Positions 35,716 through 46,019 of a stretch of DNA of 64,000 bases are shown in pieces. How positions within the stretch are numbered: position 1 is the stretch's first letter; every line of letters starts with the position of its first letter. This DNA is from Legionella rowbothamii (GTDB lineage Bacteria; Pseudomonadota; Gammaproteobacteria; Legionellales; Legionellaceae), in assembly GCF_900639985.1 (NCBI RefSeq), contig NZ_CAAAIM010000001.1:248001-312000 (forward strand), in the 5' to 3' direction. Position numbers and translations under genes: made by a program. A model generated the notes under the pieces. That model did not search any database, was not told where the DNA came from, and worked only from the letters and a program-made list of their open reading frames with translations.

Positions 35716-36999
35716 ATGAAAATCCAAGAGCAAATTGATGAATTAAAACATGACTGGAAGAATAACTCCCGATGGAATGGAATAAAACGTACATACAGTG
35801 CAGAAGATGTGGTTAAATTAAGACCCTCTCTAAAAATTGAGTACAGTATTGCTACTCATGGAGCTAAGAAACTATGGAAGATGTTGCAGCATAATGAGTT
35901 AGTAACTGCTTTAGGTTGCATGACTGGTAACCAAGCCATTCAAGCAGTACAAGCTGGATTGAAGGCTATTTACTGTTCAGGCTGGCAAGTTGCTGGGGAT
36001 CAGAATAGCTCTGGACAAATGTACCCCGATCAAAGCCTTTATCCCGTTGATTCTGTACCAAATTTAGTACAAGCAATTAATAATGCGCTAAGACGAACCG
36101 ATGAAATCCATTGTTTGGATCAGGATTACTCTATCGATTGGTTTGCACCAATTATTGCTGATGCTGAATCAGGATTTGGCGGAAATTTAAATGCGTTTGA
36201 ATTAATGAAACATATGATTCAGGCTGGGGCTGCCGCTGTACATTTTGAAGATCAATTATCTTCCGCTAAAAAATGTGGCCATATGGGTGGCAAGGTACTG
36301 GTTTCAACAACTGAAGCGATTCAAAAATTAATTGCTGCGCGTCTTGCTGCAGACGTTAAAGGGGTTCCTACTTTAATTATTGCCCGTACTGATGCTAATG
36401 GTGCTAATTTAATCACTAGCGATTTTGATGATAATGACGTTACTTTTTTAACTGGAAAACGTTCGAATGAAGGGTTTTTCTATGTAAAATCAGGCTTAGA
36501 ACAGGCTATCAGCCGTGGTCTAGCTTATGCGCCTTATGCCGATATTATTTGGTGTGAAACATCAAAACCCAATATTGCTGAAGCGGAAGAATTTGCGCGA
36601 GCAATTCACCACAAATATCCAAACAAACTATTATGTTACAACTGTTCTCCATCATTTAATTGGCAAGCTAATTTAAGTGAAAAAGATTTACGCACCTTTA
36701 GAGAACAATTATTTGAGATGGGATATCAATATCAATTTATTACCCTTGCAGGTTGGCACAGTTTGAATCTAAGCATGTTTGAAATTGCTAAAGATTACAA
36801 AAATGAGGGAATGTTTGCTTATTCACAAATGCAACAACGTGAGATACAACAAGAGAAAAATGGCTTTAGAGCTACCAAACATCAAAGCTTTGTCGGTACA
36901 GGATATTTCGACGCAGTACAAAATGTCATTATGCAAGGTCAAAGCGCGACAACAGCATTAAATGGTAGTACAGAAGACGAGCAATTCTCTAAGAAGTAG
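35716..36999 (+). CDS. aceA: Isocitrate lyase
   Basis: A 427-residue isocitrate lyase splitting isocitrate into glyoxylate and succinate. The catalytic [12 protein letters not shown] is intact, along with [25 protein letters not shown] and [12 protein letters not shown] near the end. Length fits the proteobacterial form. AAAGGATCC lies before ATG 35716. With aceB it allows growth on two-carbon units and fatty acids. No aceK is present downstream. Confidence 0.97.
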   Translation: MKIQEQIDELKHDWKNNSRWNGIKRTYSAEDVVKLRPSLKIEYSIATHGAKKLWKMLQHNELVTALGCMTGNQAIQAVQAGLKAIYCSGWQVAGDQNSSGQMYPDQSLYPVDSVPNLVQAINNALRRTDEIHCLDQDYSIDWFAPIIADAESGFGGNLNAFELMKHMIQAGAAAVHFEDQLSSAKKCGHMGGKVLVSTTEAIQKLIAARLAADVKGVPTLIIARTDANGANLITSDFDDNDVTFLTGKRSNEGFFYVKSGLEQAISRGLAYAPYADIIWCETSKPNIAEAEEFARAIHHKYPNKLLCYNCSPSFNWQANLSEKDLRTFREQLFEMGYQYQFITLAGWHSLNLSMFEIAKDYKNEGMFAYSQMQQREIQQEKNGFRATKHQSFVGTGYFDAVQNVIMQGQSATTALNGSTEDEQFSKK

Positions 37000-37020
37000 C
37001 CTGATGTTGTTTTTGCGGCT

Positions 37021-37091
37021 TCGAATTACCGCGGCTTGTCCGCGGTATCCCTCTTTATCCTGCTTCTCGCAGTTAAGCTGTAGTAATTCGA
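37021..37091. repeat. CCGCGG-N5-CCGCGG repeat (copy 3) inside a longer inverted repeat
   Basis: TACCGCGG (37027-37034), CTTGT, CCGCGGTA (37040-37047). Outer arms TCGAATTAC (37021-37029) and GTAATTCGA (37083-37091) also pair, so the element may be about 70 bases long. It is located between aceA and lldD. Confidence 0.8.
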
Positions 37092-37150
37092 GCGTATTAT
37101 TTGCTCAAGAAAAACTTAAGTAAATGCCCTAACCAAGCTATTCTGCTTTT

Positions 37151-38308
37151 ATGGATTATAAACGTATGATTATTTCATCGGTTGACGATTATCGCAAGGC
37201 TGCTCGACGTAAATTACCCCGCTTTTTATTTGACTATATCGAGGGTGGTGCGTATGCAGAACACACTCTTAAAAAAAACATTGCTGATTTGGCAGAAGTC
37301 ACTTTACGTCAACGCGTTTTAAAAAGTATCGCCCAGGTTTCTCTAGAAACTGAATTATTTGGCCAAAAATTAGCTATGCCAGTAATCTTAAGCCCCGTTG
37401 GCTTATCCGGGATGTATGCTCGGCGAGGTGAGGTTCAAGCCGCCAAAGCAGCTGCAAACAAAAGTATACCCTATACCTTATCAACACTTTCTGTCTGTTC
37501 TATGGAAGAAGTTTCTCGCCATAGTCCGGTCCCTATATGGTATCAACTTTATGTAATTAAAGATCGGGGGTTTATGAGAAATGCCTTAGAACGGGCACAA
37601 ACTTGTGGTATCACACATCTGGTATTTACTGTCGATATGCCGGTTCCCGCAGCTCGGTACCGTGATGCTCACTCAGGAATGTCAGGCCCATTTTCCCGTG
37701 AACGCCGCTGGCTACAAGCATTAATGAAACCATCTTGGACATGGAATGTCGGGTTGATGGGAAAACCACATGAGTTGGGAAATATCTCTACTTATTTAGG
37801 CAAAGAGATTGGCCTAGAAGATTATATGGGCTGGTTAAGTAATAATTTTGACTCGTCAATTAGCTGGTCTGATCTCGAATGGATACGAAGTTTTTGGAAG
37901 GGCTCTATCATCATCAAAGGAATCCTTGATCCTGAGGATGCCAAAGATGCGGTACGCTTTGGAGCTGATGGTATTGTCGTATCCAATCATGGTGGGCGGC
38001 AATTGGATGGGGCCTTATCAACCACTAAAGCACTGCCGGGAATTGTCGATAGGGTGGGTAATGATTTAACCGTTCTGGTTGACTCGGGTGTGCGCTCTGG
38101 ATTGGACGTTGTACGTATGCTCGCATTGGGAGCCAAAGCGGTATTACTTGGACGGGCAGGGGTTTATGCTTTAGCTGCTCAAGGACAAGCTGGAGTAGAG
38201 CATATGCTTGATCTTATTGCTCAAGAGATGAGCACAGCAATGGTATTAACTGGTGTGGCATCCACGGCCGATATTAACCGATCGCAATTGGTAGTGCGTA
38301 GCCCTTAA
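37151..38308 (+). CDS. lldD: FMN-dependent L-lactate dehydrogenase
   Basis: A 385-residue alpha-hydroxy-acid oxidase family enzyme. [56 protein letters not shown] and the FMN/substrate block [14 protein letters not shown] with the catalytic His and Arg are intact. It passes electrons from L-lactate to quinone at the inner membrane. The [16 protein letters not shown] motif favours LldD over glycolate or mandelate enzymes. No lldP or lldR in the window. Confidence 0.93.
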   Translation: MDYKRMIISSVDDYRKAARRKLPRFLFDYIEGGAYAEHTLKKNIADLAEVTLRQRVLKSIAQVSLETELFGQKLAMPVILSPVGLSGMYARRGEVQAAKAAANKSIPYTLSTLSVCSMEEVSRHSPVPIWYQLYVIKDRGFMRNALERAQTCGITHLVFTVDMPVPAARYRDAHSGMSGPFSRERRWLQALMKPSWTWNVGLMGKPHELGNISTYLGKEIGLEDYMGWLSNNFDSSISWSDLEWIRSFWKGSIIIKGILDPEDAKDAVRFGADGIVVSNHGGRQLDGALSTTKALPGIVDRVGNDLTVLVDSGVRSGLDVVRMLALGAKAVLLGRAGVYALAAQGQAGVEHMLDLIAQEMSTAMVLTGVASTADINRSQLVVRSP

Positions 38309-38327
38309 CACGGGCTACAATTAAAAA

Positions 38328-39473
38328 CTAGAATGTGCAGCTTCTATCTACTTCCGGAATTACAACGGTATCCTTCTCAGAGACAATTTTGGTAAAATAC
38401 CCTATATTTCCATAACACAGTGTAGAAATAGATAGTTGTGTTCTCGTCTTTTCAGGCTCGACGTTTACTTGTATCGCGGCGCAATAACCCTGAAACACAT
38501 CTAAACGTTCAGTGCTGGTTATTTTATGTGTTCTTAACCAGCGCTTGTATTCACGTTGAAAATCAACATTCGTAGCGTCACCCTCAACATTTGAATCACC
38601 CAATACCTTTTGCAGTAAAATTTTATTCCTGTCATCAAGGTCCTCTCTTCCCTGAAGATAAAGGCTAATATTTTGTTTCATCTTATGTAAAAGTTTGGCT
38701 AGCTCATTAGTTGCATTGATATATTCCAGAGATCCCTTATTTGTAGCCGTTCTGCAAATATCAATACATTCGTTTACTGTTTGAATATTTTCTTCTTTTG
38801 CCTGTACTGTCTTCACGGATAATGATTTGGCAGACCCACGTAAAAGTAATCTTTCTACTTTATCGCTTTCGGTCGCAGGATCGTAAGCTGACATAAACCC
38901 ATGAATAGAAAAAGTTTGTTCAATTTTAGTCTTAAGGTGATTGAGCTTTCCTTGCAATATAGCCATTGACGCGGATTTACTGCCCACCTCTTTATGTTCT
39001 GGTGCCATGAGATCTTTTTGTTTATTCTCGATCGCAGTTAATCCCTTCAAACCATTACACTGCAGCGCACTTATTTGCGTTATGTTGATTTCGTGGATCG
39101 ACACTGCAGATACAACTGCTTTTACCACCTCATCTGATAAATCATTAACACCTGCTGCACCATGAGTATTAAGCACGATATGACATTCGTCATAATCGGC
39201 TAGTTTAACTTCATACAAAGGACTTAACACTGCGTCGCTATTTAACTTTTTTTGCTTGCTAGCACCGGCAATAACAGGGATGTCAACAATGGTGTCATTT
39301 TTAAATACGGTTCTAACCGTTAGAGCATCCTGATTAACTTCTTTATCCCATAGCAAGTTTTGTTCATTTTTTGTATAATCGGAATATGACGTATAGATGT
39401 GAATACAGAGCTTTTTCATTTTACACCATGCAAATTTAGTTACTTCTGCCATCGATACTACTGTATGTATCAT
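38328..39473 (-). CDS. Caspase-like (clan CD) cysteine peptidase-like protein A of a divergent pair
   Basis: A 381-residue protein. DECHIVLNTHGAAG (His 104) and ITQISALQCNGL (Cys 139) reproduce the strand-HG and strand-C-G pattern of clan CD peptidases (caspase, clostripain, CPD), with 35 residues between His and Cys. The rest is a helical domain shared with the divergent neighbour (SMAILQGKLNHLKTKIEQ, FQREYKRWLRTHKITSTERLDVFQGYC). No signal peptide. ATG 39473 is favoured by AAGGA seven bases upstream; ATG 39419 is an alternative aligned to the paralogue's start. Family and activity are inferred from motifs only. Confidence 0.6.
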   Translation of the reverse strand: MIHTVVSMAEVTKFAWCKMKKLCIHIYTSYSDYTKNEQNLLWDKEVNQDALTVRTVFKNDTIVDIPVIAGASKQKKLNSDAVLSPLYEVKLADYDECHIVLNTHGAAGVNDLSDEVVKAVVSAVSIHEINITQISALQCNGLKGLTAIENKQKDLMAPEHKEVGSKSASMAILQGKLNHLKTKIEQTFSIHGFMSAYDPATESDKVERLLLRGSAKSLSVKTVQAKEENIQTVNECIDICRTATNKGSLEYINATNELAKLLHKMKQNISLYLQGREDLDDRNKILLQKVLGDSNVEGDATNVDFQREYKRWLRTHKITSTERLDVFQGYCAAIQVNVEPEKTRTQLSISTLCYGNIGYFTKIVSEKDTVVIPEVDRSCTF

Positions 39474-39518
39474 TAAGGAATCCTTAACAGCAAGTATTTT
39501 TTTACACGAGGTTATTTG

Positions 39519-40610
39519 ATGTACACATTAATTATAAGCAGCATATATGCTAAATCTTTGCCAAACCAGGAAATGCTAAATGAGGAGGTCCAAACTGATA
39601 GCCAAACTGTTAAAGAACTATTTAATGATTGGCTTGAATTAATCGTACCAGCAGGTTCTTTATCCTGGGGAGAACTTACGGAGCAGAAGAAAGAACTCCA
39701 CAAATTAATGCTTATACTAAAAAAGGTTGGTGAAACAAACGTAAATATTGTACTTAACACTCATGGAAGTCCCGGAAAATATGATATAGATGTTTGCCTT
39801 ATTACCGAATTAGTGCAACAGCTCTCGGCAGCTCATATAAAAATTAATACCATCTATGCTCTTATGTGTGATGGGTTTACCCAACAAAATGCAACTAATA
39901 GTCAGAGGACCTACAAAACCAGTTCATCTTTCCTCGAAACAACCCTAAAACCTTCTTCAATGGCCATTTTACGTTCAAAACTCAATAATCTTGAAACTAA
40001 AATGGAGCAAAGTATTGAAATTAAAGGGTTTGCATATCCCTATACGCCCAATGAAGCGAAAGAGATGATTATGAGTTTTCTTCTTAATAAGAATGCTGGC
40101 CAAACAATTTATGTGCACACAAGAGAACAAAAAAAAGAGGATTTTAATTATTTGCTTAACTACATTAGATTGTGCCGCAGAAAAGATGTTAATGTTCAAG
40201 ATCCTGCATATAACAAAGCAGCTAATGTCTTAGGAACACTGCTTTCTGAGATAAAAAAGCATATTGACGAGTATCTTAATGGATTTAGTGAACAATTATA
40301 TGAAGGAAGTGTTCCTTTATTTAAAGAGATACTTGATTTTTCGAAAGCGGATGCAACCAATCTAACAATTCCACAATTTGATCACCAATACAAACGATGG
40401 ATAAAAGAATATAAGCTAACCAGTACCACACGATTGAATATTCTTGAAGGGTATTGCCAATATCAGCAGAGAGCCCAAAATGAACTGATTTTATTACCAC
40501 ACAATGAGCGATTAACATTTTTTGTAGGGAAAATCGAGCTGGATGATGAACCTCTGTCTGGTGTTGATGTTCTATGCGATGAATGCCCTGGTAAGGCACC
40601 TAAGCTCTAA
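39519..40610 (+). CDS. Caspase-like (clan CD) cysteine peptidase-like protein B of a divergent pair
   Basis: A 363-residue paralogue of the divergent gene. NVNIVLNTHGSPG (His 82) and INTIYALMCDGF (Cys 117) keep the same 35-residue His-Cys spacing. SMAILRSKLNNLETKMEQ and FDHQYKRWIKEYKLTSTTRLNILEGYC match the partner block for block. ATG 39519 with GAGG seven bases upstream; TTG 39516 precedes it. The two starts are only about 45 bases apart, implying a shared regulatory region. Its stop overlaps the convergent NRDE gene by 11 bases. Probable effector; target unknown. Confidence 0.6.
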   Translation: MYTLIISSIYAKSLPNQEMLNEEVQTDSQTVKELFNDWLELIVPAGSLSWGELTEQKKELHKLMLILKKVGETNVNIVLNTHGSPGKYDIDVCLITELVQQLSAAHIKINTIYALMCDGFTQQNATNSQRTYKTSSSFLETTLKPSSMAILRSKLNNLETKMEQSIEIKGFAYPYTPNEAKEMIMSFLLNKNAGQTIYVHTREQKKEDFNYLLNYIRLCRRKDVNVQDPAYNKAANVLGTLLSEIKKHIDEYLNGFSEQLYEGSVPLFKEILDFSKADATNLTIPQFDHQYKRWIKEYKLTSTTRLNILEGYCQYQQRAQNELILLPHNERLTFFVGKIELDDEPLSGVDVLCDECPGKAPKL

Positions 40611-41394
40611 AAAGCTGTATTTGATGTTTAATTGGCGCTTTTACTTGAGCATTTTCAGCTATTCGTTCAGCAAAGAATATAGTGTCGTTAGCGAATAAAA
40701 CACTCGTCGAGCAACGCGTCCCATACTGACGAGTAGGTATATTAACAAAGATTGAACTTAAGGCACGTTCAAACTCTAAAGGTACTCCCGTGTGAGGTAA
40801 TAAATGTTCCGGGGCAACGTAATGATTCTCCAAGATTGGAAATAACAGGGCGTTCATTTCTTCAGGTGTGTGGGTTTTGATTAGCTGAGGAGCTATTTTA
40901 TGGAAAAGCTCTTTTGCTTTTAACACCTTATACCAGGGGGTATCTAATAAATGATTGCTCAATCCATAGACTCCTGGACTGAGTTTTTTTATCTTATTTT
41001 CTATATTTGAAAAATAAACAATATCCCCCATGCGGCCGATTATTAAATTAAATCCATTATAGCTATTGGTGCTTGGAATTAACTCGTGCACATACTCTTC
41101 AGGGGATGTATGAACATTTTCTAATAAAAAATTTTTAGCTAAAAGCCCCCTTGATAAACGTTCCGGATTATAATGACTAGGATCTCGATAATTGGTGATC
41201 AAGGAAAAACGCCCTTGTTGATTCACGCCAAGCCAAGTCCCACCACTGACTAAATCTTTCCCGGCAAAAACTCCAGGAGCATCGTCCCAATAATGCGCAG
41301 GAGCAGTTGCCCTATTATAAAACTCATCTCGGTTAGATAAAATAATCAATCGATAGAGTGGATGCTGTTCAATGGCTATTAATGCAAGACACAT
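40600..41394 (-). CDS. NRDE/TANGO2-family protein
   Basis: A 264-residue NRDE protein. Translation from ATG 41394 gives MCLALIAIEQHPLYRLIILSNRDEFY, with Cys2 as a possible N-terminal nucleophile and the family motif NRDE; WDDAPGVFAGKDLVSGGTWLGVN and SLITNYRDP follow, as in TANGO2. An upstream ATG at 41415 would add seven residues and mask Cys2, so it was rejected. TANGO2 relatives have been linked to heme or acyl-CoA handling; bacterial function is unclear. It overlaps protein B's gene by 11 bases at the 3' ends. Confidence 0.9.
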   Translation of the reverse strand: MCLALIAIEQHPLYRLIILSNRDEFYNRATAPAHYWDDAPGVFAGKDLVSGGTWLGVNQQGRFSLITNYRDPSHYNPERLSRGLLAKNFLLENVHTSPEEYVHELIPSTNSYNGFNLIIGRMGDIVYFSNIENKIKKLSPGVYGLSNHLLDTPWYKVLKAKELFHKIAPQLIKTHTPEEMNALLFPILENHYVAPEHLLPHTGVPLEFERALSSIFVNIPTRQYGTRCSTSVLFANDTIFFAERIAENAQVKAPIKHQIQLFRA

Positions 41395-41479
41395 GATGCG
41401 CTCAATAAAGGTCAATTATCTTTACTTAACTGTATAGTATATACTGAATTCAATAAAAACTTTTGCACGGGTTCTACTT

Positions 41480-42850
41480 ATGGATATTCACTCTGTTATC
41501 GAAAAACAACGTGCGTTTGCAGCTGTAGGGACAGCTAAAGATATTAATTTCCGCAAACAACAACTGCACAAGTTAAAAAACATTATTAAAGAAAATGAGC
41601 CTCTTCTTTATCAAGCAATTCATAAAGATATAAAAAAATCAAAATTTGAAACTTATCTTACTGAATTAGCTTTGATTTATCATGAAATCGATACCGCGAT
41701 TAAACGAGTTAGCAAATGGGCAAAACCCAAAAAAGTAAAAACGGATCTGGCGAATCAACCTGGAAAAAGTTTTATAATTCCTGAGCCTTATGGCACTACC
41801 TTAATTATTGGAGCCTGGAATTATCCTTATCAGTTGACTTTTGCACCATTAGTTGCATCCATGGTTGCAGGTAATACCAGTATTATTAAGCCAAGTGAGT
41901 TACCACCTAATACCTCCGCAGCGATAGCACAGATTATTAATCAACATTTTGATCCTGCGTATCTTTATGTAGCAGAAGGGAGCGCTGAGATAACGCAGAA
42001 ATTATTGATGTATCGCTTTGATAAAATATTTTTTACAGGCAGCACCACGGTGGGACGAATTGTAGCCAAAGCGGCTGCAGAGCATTTAACTCCAGTAACA
42101 TTAGAGCTTGGCGGAAAGAGTCCCTGTTTCGTTTTTGCTGATGCCGATTTGGAGCGTTCCGCACAGCGAATTACTTGGGGAAAGTTTTTAAATGCAGGCC
42201 AAACATGCATTGCTCCTGATTACCTTTTAGTTGAGGAGTCAATCTATCAACCATTTCTTGAGGCGCTTAAAAAACAAATAGAACCCATTGTCGGCCTTAA
42301 TCCTCTGGAGAGCGAAAGTTATGTGCGCATTATTAACCAAAAACATGTAGCGCGCTTAAAAAAACTGATTGACCCTCAAAAATTATTTACTGGGGGGCAG
42401 GTTATTGAAGAAGAAAACTATATTGCGCCAACAATTTTGAAAGACATTCGCTTTACAGATGAAATTATGAATGAAGAAATTTTTGGTCCTATTTTGCCGG
42501 TAATTCCCTTTACTGATTTATCTGCAGCCGTACAAGAGATCAAAGCCCGGCCGCGTCCCTTATCACTTTATGTATTTGGTAAAGATACAGCGATACAGCA
42601 ACGAATTTTACAGGATGTTTCTTTTGGTGGCGGTTGTATTAACGATGTATTAATGCACATTACTGGCTCGCAACTCCCTTTTGGTGGAGTCGGCGAAAGT
42701 GGTATGGGAAGCTACCATGGTGAGGCGGGGTTTAAGACCTTTAGCCATTTTAAGAGTATTTTGAAGAAACCATTTTGGTTTGAGGCGCCTATAAAATATC
42801 CGCCTTATACGAACCTTAAGTTAAAAATTATTAAGGCATTATTTGGGTAG
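41480..42850 (+). CDS. Class 3 (fatty) aldehyde dehydrogenase
   Basis: A 456-residue ALDH of the class-3 type, shorter than AstD-like enzymes. It contains EPYGTTLIIGAWNYPYQLTFAPL, the NAD region FTGSTTVGRIVAKAA, the general base ELGGKSPCFVF and the nucleophile segment NAGQTCIAPDYLL. The C-terminal block PFGGVGESGMGSYHGEAGFKTFSH is class-3 specific. It probably oxidises medium-chain or fatty aldehydes with NAD(P). No membrane anchor is seen. Confidence 0.93.
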   Translation: MDIHSVIEKQRAFAAVGTAKDINFRKQQLHKLKNIIKENEPLLYQAIHKDIKKSKFETYLTELALIYHEIDTAIKRVSKWAKPKKVKTDLANQPGKSFIIPEPYGTTLIIGAWNYPYQLTFAPLVASMVAGNTSIIKPSELPPNTSAAIAQIINQHFDPAYLYVAEGSAEITQKLLMYRFDKIFFTGSTTVGRIVAKAAAEHLTPVTLELGGKSPCFVFADADLERSAQRITWGKFLNAGQTCIAPDYLLVEESIYQPFLEALKKQIEPIVGLNPLESESYVRIINQKHVARLKKLIDPQKLFTGGQVIEEENYIAPTILKDIRFTDEIMNEEIFGPILPVIPFTDLSAAVQEIKARPRPLSLYVFGKDTAIQQRILQDVSFGGGCINDVLMHITGSQLPFGGVGESGMGSYHGEAGFKTFSHFKSILKKPFWFEAPIKYPPYTNLKLKIIKALFG

Positions 42851-43020
42851 AGAGGGTTGCTTGGGTTTGTATATGAATGTAGCAACTGTCTTGAAATGAA
42901 ATTCAAGGGAGTGGGGAAAACAGTATTAGTGCAATAGCTCGCTAAATCATCAGCCGAAATATGATGAATATCAAACTCCGCCTCTAATAACCGTCATCCT
43001 TCTTCAAAGTCATTAATAAC

Positions 43021-43757
43021 GGCTGTGTTGCAAGAAAATCCATTGTCTATACTTAGCCAATCAAAAGTATGGAGTATGGCATTAGCTATCGAGATTTAGA
43101 AGAAATGATGGCAGAGAGAAGGATGACAATTGATCATACGACTGTTTATCGCTGGGTTCAGCATTATGCACCGGAACTGAAAAAACGACTTGACTGGTAT
43201 AAAAAACGTTATGCCAGGCGTTGGCATTTGGATGAGACTTACATTCGAGTGAAAGGTGAGTGGAAGAACTTATACCGAGCCATTGATGAGCAAGGCAATA
43301 CGATTGATTTTTATTTGTCTCACCGACGCAATACTATTGCAGCCAAACGTTTTCTGAAGAAACTTATAAAGAACAATCCACCATGTGATATTAGTGTGAT
43401 TAATACGGATAAAAATCCCACATATAATCAAGCTATTCAGGAGTTAAAACAAGAAGGCCATTTAGCGCCACATGTCAGGCATTTGCAAATCAAGTATAGG
43501 AATAATTGACTCGAAGCAGACCATGGAAAACTTAGACGTCTTATTAATCCTGTGCGAGGATTTCACTCAATGAAAACTGCTTATGCTACCATCAAAGGTT
43601 TTGAAGTTAGGCGCATGTTTAAAAAAGGTCAGTTTAACCTGTGGATGTATGGGAACCGTAAGGAAATTTCTTTTATTAATGAACAATTTGATTTATACAG
43701 TTGAGCTACGCCCAAAACTCATGATTCTTCATTTTTAAAATTATTTGCAACACAGCC
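43021..43757 (+). mobile_element. Decayed IS6-family insertion sequence
   Basis: Perfect 13-bp terminal inverted repeats, GGCTGTGTTGCAA (43021-43033) and TTGCAACACAGCC (43745-43757), enclose about 737 bases with one transposase frame. The end sequence GGCTGTGTTGCAA and the transposase type are those of the IS6 (IS26-like) family. The eight-base flanks do not match, so no target duplication remains. The transposase is broken, so the element is inactive by itself. Confidence 0.88.
43069..43704 (+). pseudogene. IS6-family transposase, N-terminally truncated with an in-frame stop
   Basis: The frame encodes the DDE transposase core: YGISYRDLEEMMAERRM, TTVYRWVQHYAPEL, WHLDETYIRVKGEW (first Asp), SVINTDKNPTYNQAI (second Asp) and, after an in-frame TGA at 43507-43509, LEADHGKLRRLINPVRGF (Glu) and IKGFEVRRMFKKGQF. 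About 25 N-terminal residues are missing and a TAG lies upstream in frame. Both lesions make it a pseudogene; reading through the TGA gives the otherwise intact C-terminus. Confidence 0.88.
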
Positions 43758-44010
43758 CTAAATGATCCTGCATGGTCAAAAGATAGATACCTGTTGATAT
43801 TGTTTTTTATTAAACTAATGAAGAAATTTCCTCTCTTTTAAGGAACTTCCGATGTACATCCTATGACTTCGAGAAGAATCATCGAGTTACGCAAATTATA
43901 ACCACAGTTATCAAAATAAGATTTCTTTGGCCTTAATTTGACTTATTTTTGTCGCCTCTTTACAATCGCCACTCCAAATGAATCTTAATAATAAAAAATG
44001 GGAGATTTCT

Positions 44011-45528
44011 ATGCCATCTGGGTTAACGCTTGAGTTGAGAACGGCGCTGCTTGCTAGTGAGACAATAAGAACGAAGTTATTAGCGAACGAAGAGCAATGT
44101 GCAAAATATACTATAGAAATTGAAGAAGCTAATGCAGCGATTGCAACGAATAACGAAGAGATTAAATCTTTAGAAGAAAGGCTTATAGATGAATCCAAAC
44201 GGTTTAGTGAGCAATCGCTAAAATTAGAAACCCTTACCGGGGAAGAACGAGAGCGCTTGGTAAAAGTAGTAGAAAAGATTAATGAAGATAATGAATCGTT
44301 AAAGCTTAAGTTGGCTGAACTTCCAGAGAAAAATAAAACTCTTGAGCAGAAGTTAATGGAATTAACTCAAAAAATAGAAGATCTATCTAGCTCTAATGAA
44401 CAAATGGAACAAAGCAAAAAAGAAAATAGAAAACAAATCGAATGTTTGGTTGAGGCCGCTAAAAAATTTGAAGAATGCAACTTAATAAGTCTTACAATTG
44501 AATATGACCATTATGAAAAAGAGATCAGAAATTATCTGCTGGATATTAGCAATGACTTTGAAATATTCGAGTTGCTCTTCGATCATTTTATGCAAACGAA
44601 CTTACTAAACAATGAAAAAAAAGCCGACGTATTTGCTGAAGTATTAACCAGATTTATTGCTCTTAATCAAACTCGTTTCGTTGATTACCTGCTAGAAATT
44701 TATCATTGTAACCGCTCTGTATTTTCCCTCGATAGGGAAGTAACAAATTGGCATTGGACTCTGACCGTAAACAAGGAAAAATGCTCCTACAAGCAGGCTC
44801 TGACTGCAACAATCGTAAAGATGAATACAACCGAAGCGATTCATTTGCTCTGTTATGGTGCAAAGCCTGAATTGACAACATTCGCTTATAGGGAAGCAAC
44901 ATATCGCAACTTAGATAGTAATATCCGCCAATTTGATGAAAAAAATCAAACTGATTTTTCAGCCTTAATTCAAGCAAACGCTGACTTAAAATCTGGTATT
45001 CAATACTTAAATGAGAGTTCACGAATCAAAGCAATAGCAAAAATTGCTTCGGCCATAAATTTATATCCAACCTTTGTTTCACAATACATAAAAACTCAAT
45101 TTCATTTTGCGATGTTGCAGGCTAAGGCTGAGGTATCTGGTGATGAGACAGATTATCGTTTCTTACTTGGGCTACTCGACTTATGTGCTTATATTTGTTA
45201 CGAGGAGCAAGGAGTTGAGAACTTCAAAGAACTCATTCAAATGGATATTTTACCTCACGTAATTGACTATCCAGTGGTTGATTCAGAAAAAGCGCTTTTC
45301 AAGAATCAGAAAGGAATAAATGCTTTCTTGGAAAGAGAATATATTAAACAGCTTTATACAACGTCTAGCTGGTTTTCAACAATGAATAACTTGGCTAAGG
45401 AAGAAGAACCGACTTCAACGCAGACCCCTCACTCGTTCTTTAGTCCATCCTCAACTGATAGAAGCGAACCTGAATCCTCTGCTTCGAATGACAAGAAAAG
45501 TTCTAAAAGTTCATGTCGAACCCAATAA
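44011..45528 (+). CDS. Coiled-coil protein with Ser-rich tail, effector candidate
   Basis: A 505-residue protein starting MPSGLTLELRT (ATG 44011, GGGAG six bases upstream; in-frame ATG 43978 is less likely). Residues about 15-160 form a long coiled coil rich in Glu, Leu and Lys. A globular helical domain follows (about 165-455), Tyr/Phe/Leu-rich and unrecognised. The tail (460-505) is low-complexity Ser/Thr/Pro/Glu and ends in basic SSKSSCRTQ. No signal peptide or catalytic motif. It is the first gene after the IS remnant. An effector role is inferred from architecture. Confidence 0.7.
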   Translation: MPSGLTLELRTALLASETIRTKLLANEEQCAKYTIEIEEANAAIATNNEEIKSLEERLIDESKRFSEQSLKLETLTGEERERLVKVVEKINEDNESLKLKLAELPEKNKTLEQKLMELTQKIEDLSSSNEQMEQSKKENRKQIECLVEAAKKFEECNLISLTIEYDHYEKEIRNYLLDISNDFEIFELLFDHFMQTNLLNNEKKADVFAEVLTRFIALNQTRFVDYLLEIYHCNRSVFSLDREVTNWHWTLTVNKEKCSYKQALTATIVKMNTTEAIHLLCYGAKPELTTFAYREATYRNLDSNIRQFDEKNQTDFSALIQANADLKSGIQYLNESSRIKAIAKIASAINLYPTFVSQYIKTQFHFAMLQAKAEVSGDETDYRFLLGLLDLCAYICYEEQGVENFKELIQMDILPHVIDYPVVDSEKALFKNQKGINAFLEREYIKQLYTTSSWFSTMNNLAKEEEPTSTQTPHSFFSPSSTDRSEPESSASNDKKSSKSSCRTQ

Positions 45529-45818
45529 CTATCCTGGATACAACTAGCAACTCATACCCATTTATCACAACTTGATCAATGGGTATGAGGGTTCCGTCAG
45601 CAAATTCCATTTTAGCCGATAGCATAATATCGGGCTTTGTCACTAAAAATAGTCAATCAAGATAGGATCCAGGAATGATCAAATAACGAGGATGTAAGTT
45701 AGATCGCACTTATTTTCCTGAGCACTTAATTACAACGTTCCATATTGAGATCGAAGCTAAATATTCTTCTTATCCTAAAGTTGGATTATATTCTAGAAAA
45801 AATTCTTTAAATAACTTC
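45529..45818. other. Intergenic region with one hairpin, otherwise nothing seen
   Basis: CTCATACCCATT (45551-45562) pairs with AATGGGTATGAG (45578-45589) shortly after the coiled-coil gene. No T-run follows. The remaining about 230 bases show no coding frame or motif I recognise. Confidence 0.5.
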
Positions 45819-46019
45819 ATGAAAATTAAATTATTTCTATTTATAAAATTAGTACTTTCCTTTCTGAGTATCAACGTCCAGCCCATTTATGGAAAGGAGT
45901 GCTTATCAAGTTCCAAAGACCAAATGTTAGAATGCATTCAAGGCGCCTATGGCGCACAGTCGCTTAGCTATCTCATTGCCAGTTTGGGCTGGATATGCGG
46001 TAAAACCCTACAATTCTAG
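45819..46019 (+). CDS. Possible small exported protein or gene fragment
   Basis: A 66-residue frame with a plausible signal peptide (MKIKLFLFIKLVLSFLSI..., cleavage near IYG) and two Cys in the mature part (KECLSS, LECIQG) plus a third near the end. The ribosome binding site is weak. It may be a genuine small secreted protein or the 5' remnant of a longer gene. No family recognised. Confidence 0.4.
   Translation: MKIKLFLFIKLVLSFLSINVQPIYGKECLSSSKDQMLECIQGAYGAQSLSYLIASLGWICGKTLQF

Noticed and set aside
43013..43765. Possible 8-bp target duplication around the IS6 relic
   Set aside because: The flanks TTAATAAC and CTAAATGA do not match.
43911..44198. Minus-strand frame opposite the coiled-coil gene start
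   Set aside because: Antisense shadow of a coiled coil, which often leaves the opposite strand open.
44663..45022. 119-residue minus-strand frame inside the coiled-coil gene
   Set aside because: No ribosome site or motif; fully inside a gene with a strong start.
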